64,000 nucleotides of DNA from an uncultured Butyricimonas sp. (lineage in GTDB: Bacteria; Bacteroidota; Bacteroidia; Bacteroidales; Marinifilaceae), in contig CALUHX010000005.1 of NCBI GenBank assembly GCA_944320555.1, forward strand, positions 1 to 64,000, in the 5' to 3' direction. Every line of letters starts with the position of its first letter. The first letter of the stretch is position 1. The position numbers were made by a program, and so were the translations under genes. Below are positions 1 to 7,502 of the stretch, one piece after another. The notes under the pieces are model-generated. The model saw nothing but the letters and a program-made list of their open reading frames with translations, had not been told where the DNA came from and ran no database searches.

Positions 1-1514
1 TTGCGCTTGTCGCTCTCGTAAGGTCGGGCGTAACCACGCTCCTCTATCTGACGCAAAGCGTCCGCCGCCGTGCCGTCCAGTTTGAACTCGAAAACATAGA
101 CATGCTTGTCCGTCTCCACCACGCAGTCCACACGACCTTGGCTCGTCTCACGCTCCGTGTAAACCGTGTAGACGCTTATCAGGCGCAGGATGAGGTAGAA
201 CGTGTAGTGGAAATAACGTTCACGCTCTCGCTCGTCCGTCTTGCGGCGCATGCTGTAGGGGATGCTTGATAAAAAAGACGCCATCAGCTCCCGGAAACTT
301 TCCGTGTCGCCCTTCCGCAAGGCCGTCACCATCGAGTTCAATGCGCTGCGGATCTTTATCGTGTCCGTGGACAGATAGTCCGCCGCCGCCAAGATGACGA
401 AACCCTTTTTCACCTCCGCGTTCGGAAAGTCCAAAAGGAACGTCCCGAAATCCGGGTCGTAGTCCTTGATCGTCAGGTAGCCGCTCTGGTAAATCATCGG
501 CAGAGGCTTCTCCACCGTCGCCTTGTAGTCGATGAACTCCGCCGGGTCGTAGTACTTGCCCGTCAGCTCGTCCAACCCCTCACCCGCATGGCTCAGCAGA
601 CGCACCAGGTAAGTCGGCGTCCCCGTGCTGAACCAATAGTCCCTGATTTCCTGCTGGCTAAACGCGTTCAGCAGACTGAACGGATTGTAAACGTCCGTCA
701 TCCTTGTGCTGAAATGATAACCGTCGTAATGGCGTTTCAGCAAGTCTCTCATTTCCTCGACGGAGACTCCCCGATCATCCGCCATCGAGGCCACCGGCTC
801 GGCGAAATAACGCTCCAGCTCCTCCTGCGTGATCCCGCAAAGCGTCTCGTAACGACGGTCCATGCTGATGTCCTTCGGCTGGTTGAACCCGCTGAACACG
901 CTCACCTGCGAGAACTTCGTCACCCCCGTCAGCAGCACGAACTGCAGGTCCGCGTCGGCCGCCTTGAACACCGAGTAGAAGCCCTTCAGCACGTTGCGGT
1001 TCCGCGTCTCCAGCGATTCTCCATCCTCATTTCCGGACATTCCGAGCACGTCCAGTATCGGCTTGTCGTACTCGTCAACCAGCACCACGCACCGCCTCCC
1101 CGTCCGCTCATGGGCACGCTTCAACACCGAGGCGAAACGGTCGCCCATGGTCAACGCATTGGCATCTCGTCCGTATTCCTCCTCCCAACCGGCTATGCGT
1201 CCCTCTATCTTTTTCTCCAAAATCCCGGCTTGCTTAAAATCGTCACCGTTGAAGTCCACATGGAACACCGGATACTCCAGCCACTCCTTCTCCAAACCGT
1301 CTATCTTCAACCCCTTGAATAACTCCTTGCGGCCCAGAAAATAGTTCTCCAGCGTCGAGACCAACAAGCTTTTCCCGAAACGCCGCGGACGACTCAAAAA
1401 ATAAATGGTTCCTTCCTTCACAAGGGAGTATATCAAATCGGTCTTGTCCACATAAACATAACCTTCCTTGATAACTTTGTCGAAACTCTGGATGCCTATC
1501 GGATACTTCATCAT
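1..1514 (-). CDS. AAA-ATPase/PD-(D/E)XK nuclease protein (DUF1703 type), copy 1, 3' end outside window
   Basis: Reading from 1514 on the minus strand gives MMKYPIGIQSF..., an open frame that runs off the left window edge. The N-terminal AAA-ATPase-like part has a P-loop-like RRFGKSLLVST stretch and a Walker-B-like LVDEYDKPILD. The C-terminal part carries a PD-(D/E)XK nuclease core (GRVDCVVE ... VFEFKLDG). It is closely similar throughout to the protein at 4447-6015. The start is chosen because MKYPIG is the first start shared by both copies; codons upstream in this copy hit a stop. A -7 box TATATTTG lies just upstream (1538-1545, minus). Proteins of this family are multi-copy in Bacteroidales and their cellular role is not established. 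Only the last few residues are missing. Confidence 0.85.
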   Translation of the reverse strand, partial: MMKYPIGIQSFDKVIKEGYVYVDKTDLIYSLVKEGTIYFLSRPRRFGKSLLVSTLENYFLGRKELFKGLKIDGLEKEWLEYPVFHVDFNGDDFKQAGILEKKIEGRIAGWEEEYGRDANALTMGDRFASVLKRAHERTGRRCVVLVDEYDKPILDVLGMSGNEDGESLETRNRNVLKGFYSVFKAADADLQFVLLTGVTKFSQVSVFSGFNQPKDISMDRRYETLCGITQEELERYFAEPVASMADDRGVSVEEMRDLLKRHYDGYHFSTRMTDVYNPFSLLNAFSQQEIRDYWFSTGTPTYLVRLLSHAGEGLDELTGKYYDPAEFIDYKATVEKPLPMIYQSGYLTIKDYDPDFGTFLLDFPNAEVKKGFVILAAADYLSTDTIKIRSALNSMVTALRKGDTESFRELMASFLSSIPYSMRRKTDERERERYFHYTFYLILRLISVYTVYTERETSQGRVDCVVETDKHVYVFEFKLDGTAADALRQIEERGYARPYESDKR

Positions 1515-1537
1515 AATCGCATTTTTATGTCATTGCA

Positions 1538-1545
1538 CAAATATA
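1538..1545 (-). promoter_or_regulatory. Bacteroidetes -7 box for nuclease/ATPase copy 1
   Basis: Minus strand reads TATATTTG, matching TAnnTTTG, about 25 bases before the chosen start. The same box is present before copy 2. Confidence 0.6.
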
Positions 1546-1610
1546 ACACAAATCAGCCGGACATGCAATACCGTTGCCTGGCATTCCCTATGCTTTGTCC
1601 TGTTCACTCC

Positions 1611-1690
1611 CGCATCACTCTCGCATCAGTGACGCCTCTGTCCCGCCAAGCTTTGCGGCATTCGGGCGTGTCTGATGCGAGAGTGATGCG
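1611..1690. repeat. 19-bp perfect inverted repeat with 42-bp spacer, orientation A
   Basis: The left arm CGCATCACTCTCGCATCAG (1611-1629) is the exact reverse complement of the right arm (1672-1690). The spacer 1630-1671 has a HindIII-like AAGCTT core. The homologous site in copy 2 (6116-6195) has the same arms but its spacer is the reverse complement of this one, with three mismatches over 42 bases. The flanks are collinear, so only the spacer is flipped. Confidence 0.9.
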
Positions 1691-1960
1691 GACGAAAGCG
1701 GGAGAATCCCGGGCGTTGCCCCCTCCATGCCCGTGTCAGGATGTCGTTTTCCTTCTTTCCGCTCAAGCCGTTAACCGTTTGTCTCCCGAAATGTTGCCCA
1801 CGAAAAAGTCGGACAGGGAAAGGGAAGGCCACAGGCGGGGAGGTCGTTGCCATCCCGATGGGGATTGGGAAGCGCGTGTTTAAGACAGTGCGGGGCGATG
1901 CCGCCCAATGGATGGCTGAACGGGGATGGCGGAGAACGGGGCATAAAACGGCGGAACCGG

Positions 1961-2639
1961 TCATTTGCCGGAAAGGATTTGTTTTTCAAGGTCGTCGCGG
2001 AAGTCGTCGAAGAAGCGGAGTTGCCTTTCGGTCAGGGTCAGCTTGTTGATGACGTTCGAGAGGTTCGGGCCTTCCGGGACGTGAAGCAGCCACAGGAGAT
2101 GGCGGACGCAACGCAGCATTTTGGCCCCGCCGACGGGGACTATCCTGCCCGTGATGAAAAGCGCCCGGACGAAGCGCGCCAGCTCGGTGCGGCTTCCGGT
2201 GAAGCGGAAGGGGAAGTCGGACTCCGGCAGCCTTTCCGCCAACACGTCCCGCACCAGTTCCAGCGATGCGATTTGCTCGGCGATGTAAGGCTCCAACGCC
2301 TGCCGCAAGGCGGGGTCTTGCCCGAAGATTTTTTTCCCCTCCCTCCTCGACATGGAGGAGGGGGCGGTGGGGACGGCCCTGCTTGTCGAGGAGGATTGTG
2401 TCGCGGACGCCTTTCAGCATCGCCCGCAGCACCCGGATAGTGCCGGCGTTTGCCGCCCCGCCGTCCAGCACCCCGGCGCAGTAGCCGAGGGCGTCGAACT
2501 GGGCGTTGAACAATCGTTCCCGGAATTCCTGCAAATCCTCACAGCCGTTCACGGTGAACGTCAGGGGATTCCTCCCCGCAACCCGCACCCGCGTGTTCTT
2601 CATCGCACACAGGTACGCTTTCATGGATTCTTTTTCCAT
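1961..2639 (-). CDS. RteC-like protein, copy 1, with +1 frame change at an A7 run
   Basis: The N-terminal half reads from 2639 (MEKESMKAYLCAMKNTR...) to about 2335. The C-terminal half continues in the +1 frame (KKIFGQDPALRQALEPYIAE ... LEKQILSGK) to 1961. The change falls at GGGGAAAAAAATC; removing one A restores a single protein of about 225 residues. The C-terminal half (GSRTELARFVRALF ... LTERQLRFFDDFRDDL) resembles the C-terminal domain of RteC, a regulator in Bacteroides conjugative elements. That assignment is from motif layout only. The paralogue at 6451-7129 has the same run and the same frame change, so this is either shared decay before duplication or a conserved slippage site. Confidence 0.65.
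2331..2343 (-). promoter_or_regulatory. Candidate slippage site GGGGAAAAAAATC (copy 1)
   Basis: Seven A residues after four G, exactly where the two halves of the RteC-like protein change frame. An identical 13-mer sits at the same place in copy 2. RNA polymerase slippage from A7 to A6 would give an in-frame message; ribosomal +1 shifting is the alternative. Confidence 0.45.
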
Positions 2640-2927
2640 AAACTAATCGGTTTTAACTGTTAATGATATAAAAAATGCCGGGAAGCGAAGATTGCTCCCC
2701 GGCTGTCAACAAAAATCGGTCATTAGAAAGGAAAAGGGGCGGGAAATTTTTCCCCGTTTTCCCGCCCCATGCACACACTCAAACAAACTCTAACATAATC
2801 ATGCGTTTATCGCTTAAAATATTTATCATTAACAAATCATCAGTCGGTTTCTCTTTTTTATTCTATTAGAGTCAAGGCGGGGAGAGCATTCGCAAAGGGG
2901 TTTGGAATACATCCCCGCCCGGAACTG
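2640..2927. other. Intergenic region with hairpins
   Basis: No gene seen. It holds two GC-rich hairpins, GCCGGG...CCCGGC around 2677-2706 and a longer one at 2736-2768 described as a terminator, then AT-rich sequence. Confidence 0.5.
2736..2768 (-). terminator. Terminator after the secreted-protein gene
   Basis: Stem GGGGCGGGAAA (2736-2746) pairs with the complementary arm at 2757-2768. On the minus strand it is followed by a T-rich tract (TTTTCCTTTC), so it suits the minus-strand gene ending at 2928. Confidence 0.6.
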
Positions 2928-3437
2928 TCAATCTGACCTTTCACCAGCACTGAAGCAACCACCCAAAGTACAACATATTGCGGTCGTCTCAAGCAATGTG
3001 ACGGTCTCTTTCGTCATGGTATTCCGGTCGATGACCCAAACCCGCTTACCTTCCAGCATTCGACACAACTCTTGGAAGCGTGTTCCTTTTAATAACGGAA
3101 GCTCCTTGTTCATGTCTATTATCGGGGAGAGTTTTTGCAGAGAATCCCGGGACATTTCCAATTCGTGACTCGTATATTGATGTGTGAATACAATCAAGGT
3201 ATCATCAACCGGACGTTCTGTTTCACGCAAGGTACAATATTCAGACGTATATTGAAACTTTTGCAACACCATTCCTGGTCCCGGAGAGGTCACGGATATA
3301 GATGTCAGAAGGACAAACACGTCGTCCTTGCCGAATGTGACCGTACTGTCTTGTTTCTCTATTGCGTCGTTTTGTGCGACCATATTGTGACCGATGGCCG
3401 CAAGCATAATTGTTAATAGTAAAATCATTGATTTCAT
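2928..3437 (-). CDS. Small exported protein of unknown function
   Basis: Starting at 3437 gives MKSMILLLTIMLAAIGHNMVAQ, a typical Sec signal peptide; longer starts upstream would bury it, so this start is preferred. The mature part is about 146 residues with no domain I recognise. Its C-terminal portion (IIDMNKE... GKRVWVIDRN ... VTLLET) is paralogous to the truncated frame at 3526-3765, so the two were once tandem copies. An envelope location is inferred from the signal peptide only. Confidence 0.65.
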   Translation of the reverse strand: MKSMILLLTIMLAAIGHNMVAQNDAIEKQDSTVTFGKDDVFVLLTSISVTSPGPGMVLQKFQYTSEYCTLRETERPVDDTLIVFTHQYTSHELEMSRDSLQKLSPIIDMNKELPLLKGTRFQELCRMLEGKRVWVIDRNTMTKETVTLLETTAICCTLGGCFSAGERSD

Positions 3438-3525
3438 TGCGTTCGTTTGTTTGATTGTTTTGTGGTAAAAACGGAGAGGGGCATCCGCAAAGGAGATTGA
3501 GATGCCACTGCCCCGTCCGTGTAGC

Positions 3526-3765
3526 TTATGGAAATTTGAGAAAGTTTTCGTCTGGTACAAAGACTTCGAGCAATTTGATATCCTTCTTTTTGTCCTCTAT
3601 ATTGCGGCGGTCAATCAGCCAAATCCGCTTATCCTGTACTTTTCGGAGACTTTTTATGGTTTCCCAAATTTCATTTCCTGAGTGGAAAACAAACATCTTA
3701 TCCATATCTAATAAAACGACTTCTTGTAGAAATTTCTGAGATACGTCACTCGTGACACAAGAGAG
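3526..3765 (-). pseudogene. 5'-truncated paralogue of the exported protein
   Basis: The minus-strand frame VTSDVSQKFLQEVVLLDMDKM... DKRIWLIDRRNIEDKKKDIK aligns with the C-terminal part of the protein at 2928-3437. Its signal peptide and N-terminal half are missing, and the frame runs straight into the 41-bp palindrome at 3766. The palindrome therefore marks the truncation breakpoint. An in-frame ATG exists inside the palindrome but adds no homologous sequence. Confidence 0.6.
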
Positions 3766-3861
3766 GTTATTTAGTCGTCCCTTAAAAAGCATATGCCAGC
3801 GAGACACTTTATTGGAAAAATGTCTCGCTGGCATATGCTTTTTAAGGGACGACTAAATAAC
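3766..3861. repeat. Perfect 41-bp inverted repeat with 14-base loop
   Basis: Arm 3766-3806 is the exact reverse complement of 3821-3861; the loop is 3807-3820. It lies between a truncated gene and the sigma-factor promoter. It could be a hairpin terminator, an operator or the scar of an inversion or palindromic mobile repeat. Lack of any mismatch over 41 bp suggests recent origin or active homogenisation. Confidence 0.95.
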
Positions 3862-3862
3862 A

Positions 3863-3870
3863 TATATTTG
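3863..3870 (+). promoter_or_regulatory. -7 box of the ECF sigma gene
   Basis: ATATATTTG contains TATATTTG (TAnnTTTG) 25 bases before the sigma-factor ATG and immediately after the 41-bp palindrome, which could modulate it. Confidence 0.6.
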
Positions 3871-3894
3871 GAGCAATCAATACGGGACATTCAC

Positions 3895-4437
3895 ATGGGT
3901 AAGGAGCCATTTGAACAAATATTCAAGACTTATTATAGTGACATTTACAATTTCATTTGGCACTATGTCATGGATCAAGAAGACGCAAAGGACTTGACCC
4001 AAGACACGTTTATCAGTTTTTACAACAAATACCCGAGCCTGCCGGAGGACACGAATCCCAAACAATATCTGCTGACCATAGCCAAAAACCACAGCGTCAG
4101 TTTCCTCCGCCACAAGCAAGTGACAGACCGGCACCAAGTGAAATATTTCGAAAGCGTGGTGTTCAGTGCCACCACGGAATACGACACGACATACGACGAG
4201 CTGCTGGACCAACTGGACCTGGCCATGGAATCGCTCTCCGATTTGCAGAAACAAATCATTTCCATGAAGCTGGAGGGGAAAAATTACTCGGAGATTTCCG
4301 ACAAACTACACATCACGCCTTCCCAAGTTCACAAAAACGTGAAGCGGGCATACGCAAAAATCAGGGAGCAAATGGACAAGCCCGAGAACAAGGCAATCTG
4401 CGGCCTTCTGGCCTATTTCCTGACATTGCTCGCCTGA
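3895..4437 (+). CDS. RNA polymerase ECF sigma-70 factor
   Basis: 180 residues from MGKEPFEQIFKTYYSDIY. Sigma region 2 is clear (IYNFIWHYVMDQEDAKDLTQ, with the acidic DLTQDTF helix) and region 4 has the HTH (YSEISDKLHITPSQVHKNV). The protein ends in a hydrophobic tail (GLLAYFLTLLA), common among Bacteroidetes ECF factors. Such factors usually sit next to a FecR anti-sigma and a SusC transducer. Here the nearest FecR is at 17009-18124, more than 12 kb away, so pairing is only a guess. The earlier in-frame ATG at 3793 lies inside the palindrome, upstream of the promoter, and is rejected. Confidence 0.9.
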   Translation: MGKEPFEQIFKTYYSDIYNFIWHYVMDQEDAKDLTQDTFISFYNKYPSLPEDTNPKQYLLTIAKNHSVSFLRHKQVTDRHQVKYFESVVFSATTEYDTTYDELLDQLDLAMESLSDLQKQIISMKLEGKNYSEISDKLHITPSQVHKNVKRAYAKIREQMDKPENKAICGLLAYFLTLLA

Positions 4438-4446
4438 CAAACAAGG

Positions 4447-6015
4447 TCAGCCGACCAACCAGCCGTCGATGGTACCCGTCTCCGAGGAAAAGTTCACACC
4501 GATTTTATGCACCTTGCGCTTGTCGCTCTCGTAGGGAAGGGCGTAACCACGCTCCTCTATCTGACGCAAAGCATCCTCCGCCGTGCCGTCAAGCTTGAAC
4601 TCAAAAATATAGACATGCTCGGGGGTCTCCACCACGCAGTCCGAACGCCCTTGGCTCGACTTCCGCTCGACGCTCACCGTGTAGAGGCTCATCAAGCGGA
4701 GTATCAGGTAGAACGTGTACTGGAAATAACGCTCCCGCTCGTCCGCCTTGCGGCGCATGTCGTAGGGAATGCTCGCCAGAAACGAGGTCATCAGCCCGCG
4801 GAACCCATCGAGGTCGCCAGCGTCCAACGCGTCAGTCAAGTCCCGGACGCTGCCGCCCACGCTCGCCCTCGGGTTCAGGTAGTCCCCCACCACGGCCGTA
4901 AGGAAACCCTTCTTCACCTCGTCGTTCGGAAAGTCCAAAAGGAACGTCTCCCGCCGCATGTCATAAGCCTTGATCGTCAGGTAGCCGCTCTGGTAAATCA
5001 TCGGCAACGGCTTCTCAACCGTAGCCTTGTAGTCGATGAACTCCGCAGGGTCGTAGTACTTGCCCGTCAGCTCGTCCAACCCCTCGTCCGCATGGTTGAG
5101 CAAATGAATCAAATAGGTCGGTGTGCCCGTGCTGAACCAATAGTCCCTGATGTCCTGCTGGTCGAACGCGTTCAACAGGCTGAACGGGTTGTAAACGTCC
5201 GTCATCTTCTTGCTGAAATGATAACCGTCGTAGCGGCGTTTCAGCAAGTCCCTCATCTCCCCGACGGAGACTCCCCGTTCATCCGCCATTTCGGCCATCG
5301 GCCCGGCGAAATAACGCTCAAGCTCCTCCTGCGTGATCCCGCAAAGCGTCTCGTAACGACGGTCCATGCTGATGTCCTTCGGCTGGTTGAACCCGCTGAA
5401 CACGCTCACCTGCGAGAACTTCGTCACCCCAGTCAACAGCACGAACTGCAAGTCCGCGTCAGCAGCCTTGAACACCGAGTAGAAGCCCTTCAGCACGTTG
5501 CGGTTCCGGGACTCCAACGATTCTCCATCCACATTCCCGGACATCCCAAGCACGTCCAGTATCGGCTTGTCGTACTCGTCTACCAGCACCACGCACCGCC
5601 TCCCCGTCTGCTCGTGCGCCCGCTTCAACACCGAGGCGAAGCGGTCGCCCAGATTCGTCCATGCGGTATCGCCGCCATAAATCCTCTCCCAAGTCTCGAC
5701 ATATCCCTCCAGCTTCCGCTCCAATGTCCCCACCTCCAAAAAATTATTGCTGTTGAAATCCACATGGAACACCGGATACTCCAGCCACTCCCGCTCCATC
5801 GCGTCAATCTTCAGCCCCTTGAACAACTCCTTGCGGCCCAAAAAATAATTCTCTATCGTGGAGACCAGCAGACTCTTCCCGAACCGACGGGGACGGCTCA
5901 GGAAATAAATGGTCCCTTCCTTCACAAGGGAATAAATCAAATCGGTCTTGTCAACATAAACATAACCGTCTTCGATAATCCGGTCGAAACTCTGGATGCC
6001 TATCGGATACTTCAT
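4447..6015 (-). CDS. AAA-ATPase/PD-(D/E)XK nuclease protein (DUF1703 type), copy 2
   Basis: 522 residues from MKYPIGIQSFDRIIEDGYVY. The P-loop-like motif is RRFGKSLLVST near residue 45, Walker B is VVLVDEYDKPILD, and the AAA-ATPase-like domain covers about the first 300 residues. The C-terminal nuclease core has GRSDCVVETPEHVYIFEFKL, giving the D...ExK triad. Starts at 6033 or 6153 are possible, but 6033 would leave almost no leader after the promoter at 6043-6050 and 6153 lies upstream of it; 6015 matches copy 1. The stop is 10 bases from the convergent sigma gene. Function unknown; a nucleic-acid-processing role is inferred. Confidence 0.88.
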   Translation of the reverse strand: MKYPIGIQSFDRIIEDGYVYVDKTDLIYSLVKEGTIYFLSRPRRFGKSLLVSTIENYFLGRKELFKGLKIDAMEREWLEYPVFHVDFNSNNFLEVGTLERKLEGYVETWERIYGGDTAWTNLGDRFASVLKRAHEQTGRRCVVLVDEYDKPILDVLGMSGNVDGESLESRNRNVLKGFYSVFKAADADLQFVLLTGVTKFSQVSVFSGFNQPKDISMDRRYETLCGITQEELERYFAGPMAEMADERGVSVGEMRDLLKRRYDGYHFSKKMTDVYNPFSLLNAFDQQDIRDYWFSTGTPTYLIHLLNHADEGLDELTGKYYDPAEFIDYKATVEKPLPMIYQSGYLTIKAYDMRRETFLLDFPNDEVKKGFLTAVVGDYLNPRASVGGSVRDLTDALDAGDLDGFRGLMTSFLASIPYDMRRKADERERYFQYTFYLILRLMSLYTVSVERKSSQGRSDCVVETPEHVYIFEFKLDGTAEDALRQIEERGYALPYESDKRKVHKIGVNFSSETGTIDGWLVG

Positions 6016-6042
6016 AATAATCGCATTTTTCATATTATTGCA

Positions 6043-6050
6043 CAAATATA
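6043..6050 (-). promoter_or_regulatory. -7 box for nuclease/ATPase copy 2
   Basis: Minus strand TATATTTG, same position as in copy 1. Confidence 0.6.
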
Positions 6051-6115
6051 ACACAAATCCGCAGGACATGCAATACCGTTGCCTGACATTCCCTATGCTT
6101 TGTCCTGTCCACTCC

Positions 6116-6195
6116 CGCATCACTCTCGCATCAGACACGCCCGAATGCCGCAAAGCTTGGCGGAACAGAGGCGTTACCGATGCGAGAGTGATGCG
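6116..6195. repeat. 19-bp inverted repeat with spacer in orientation B
   Basis: Arms at 6116-6134 and 6177-6195 match those of 1611-1690, with one mismatch in the right arm (CCGATG instead of CTGATG). The 42-base spacer 6135-6176 is the reverse complement of the spacer in copy 1 apart from three substitutions. Confidence 0.9.
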
Positions 6196-6450
6196 GACGA
6201 AAGCGAGAGAATCCCAAGCGTTGCCCCCTCCATGCCCGTGTCAGGATGTCGTTTTTCTCCTTTCCGCTCAAGCCGTTAATCGCTTATCTCCCGAAATTCC
6301 GCCCACGAAAAAGCCGGACAGGGAAAGGGGAGGCCGTTGTCATCCCGGTGGGGATTGGAAAGCGCGTATTTAAGACGGTGCGGGGCGATGCCGCCAAATG
6401 GATGGCTGAACGGGAATGGCGGAGAACGGGGCATAAAACAGCGGGACCGG

Positions 6451-7129
6451 TCATTTGCCGGAAAGGATTTGTTTTTCAAGGTCGGAGCGGAAAGCGTCGA
6501 AGAAGCGGAGCTGGCGCTCCGTCATGGTCAGCTTGTCGATGACGTTGGAGAGGTTGCGGCCCTCGGGGACGTGGAACAGGCGCAGGAGGTGACGGACGCA
6601 GTGGAGCATCCTCGCCCCGCCGACCGGCTCAATCCTTCCCGTGAGGAACATCGCCCGGATGAAGCGCACCAGCTCGGTGCGGCTGCCGGTGAACCGGAAG
6701 GGGAAGTCAGACTCGGGCTGCTCGGGCGAAAGGACCTCCAAGACCAGCTCCACCGAGGCCAGCTGCTCGGCCACGTATGGCTCCAGAACCCGGCGCAGCG
6801 AGTCGCCCTGACCTGGGATTTTTTTCCCCGCCCTCCTCCATGCGGAGCAGGGGCCGGCGGGGACGCCCGTCCTTGTCGAGGAGGATGGTGTTGCGGATTC
6901 CCCGCAGTGTGGCGAGCAGGATTTTAATCCGCCCGGCGTTGTCCTCCCTCGCCTGCACCAGGCCGGCGCAATACTCCAGTGCGGCGAATTGCTGGTCGAA
7001 CAACTGCTCCTGGAACTCGTCCAGGTCCGCGCAACCGTTCACGGACAACGTCAAGGGGGAGCGCCCCGTCACTAACACCCGCGTATTTTTCAACGCCCGC
7101 AGGTAGGCGTAAATGGATTCTTTTTCCAT
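6451..7129 (-). CDS. RteC-like protein, copy 2, with +1 frame change at an A7 run
   Basis: The N-terminal frame starts at 7129 (MEKESIYAYLRALKNTRVLV) and continues to about 6830. The C-terminal frame (KKIPGQGDSLRRVLEPYVAE ... LEKQILSGK) runs to 6451 in the +1 frame. The join is GGGGAAAAAAATC, identical to copy 1. Both halves are well conserved between copies in residues as well as frame, which argues against free decay. RteC-like C-terminal domain by layout; unproven. Confidence 0.65.
6821..6833 (-). promoter_or_regulatory. Candidate slippage site GGGGAAAAAAATC (copy 2)
   Basis: Same 13-mer as at 2331-2343 and at the equivalent codon of the gene. Confidence 0.45.
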
Positions 7130-7502
7130 GTGTACTAAGATTTAAATTGTTAATAAAAGCCCGAAAAGTGTCATGTGGCATTTTTCATTTCACTTTTCGA
7201 GAAAAGTCTTATTACTATTGGCGAGAATTAATTACAACAATCGGTTGTTGCAGAACGACATGCGTTGATTCATCCATATTTAAAGGAGACTACTGCCGCC
7301 GCATTATTGTTGTTGGAGTAAAAAGAAAACCGAAAACATGGGAACGTTGATTCTTTTGAGGATTGTCGGCATTCCTTGCATTGCGACGCCGCTGTGATTC
7401 TTGACTCCCCGCAGGAGGCGGTGGCTGAAATCGAACAAGACGATTTGACGAGGGCACGACATCCGCGCGCCCTCGCCAAACGCCCACACCACGATTACGC
7501 TC
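7130..7502. other. Intergenic region, no gene seen
   Basis: About 370 bases between the RteC-like gene and the end of the thioredoxin-fold gene. A short hairpin CGAGGGC...GCCCTCG is visible near 7449-7475 but no T-run follows on the minus strand. Short frames on both strands look like noise. Confidence 0.5.

Larger units (their letters stand above)
1515..1960. other. Intergenic stretch of module copy 1 (no gene)
   Basis: About 450 bases between the RteC-like gene and the nuclease/ATPase gene. It contains the nuclease promoter, the 19-bp inverted repeat described separately and conserved sequence shared with 6016-6450. No convincing protein-coding frame was seen on either strand; short frames here differ between the two copies. 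Confidence 0.6.
6016..6450. other. Intergenic stretch of module copy 2 (no gene)
   Basis: Collinear with 1515-1960 except for the flipped spacer. Holds the promoter and inverted repeat; no coding frame is conserved between the two copies. Confidence 0.6.

Noticed and set aside
5996..6373. Plus-strand frames across the duplicated intergenic stretch
   Set aside because: Frames differ between the two copies because of the flipped spacer and indels, so they are not conserved coding.
7440..7480. Hairpin as terminator of the thioredoxin-fold gene
   Set aside because: Stem is short and no T-run follows on the minus strand.
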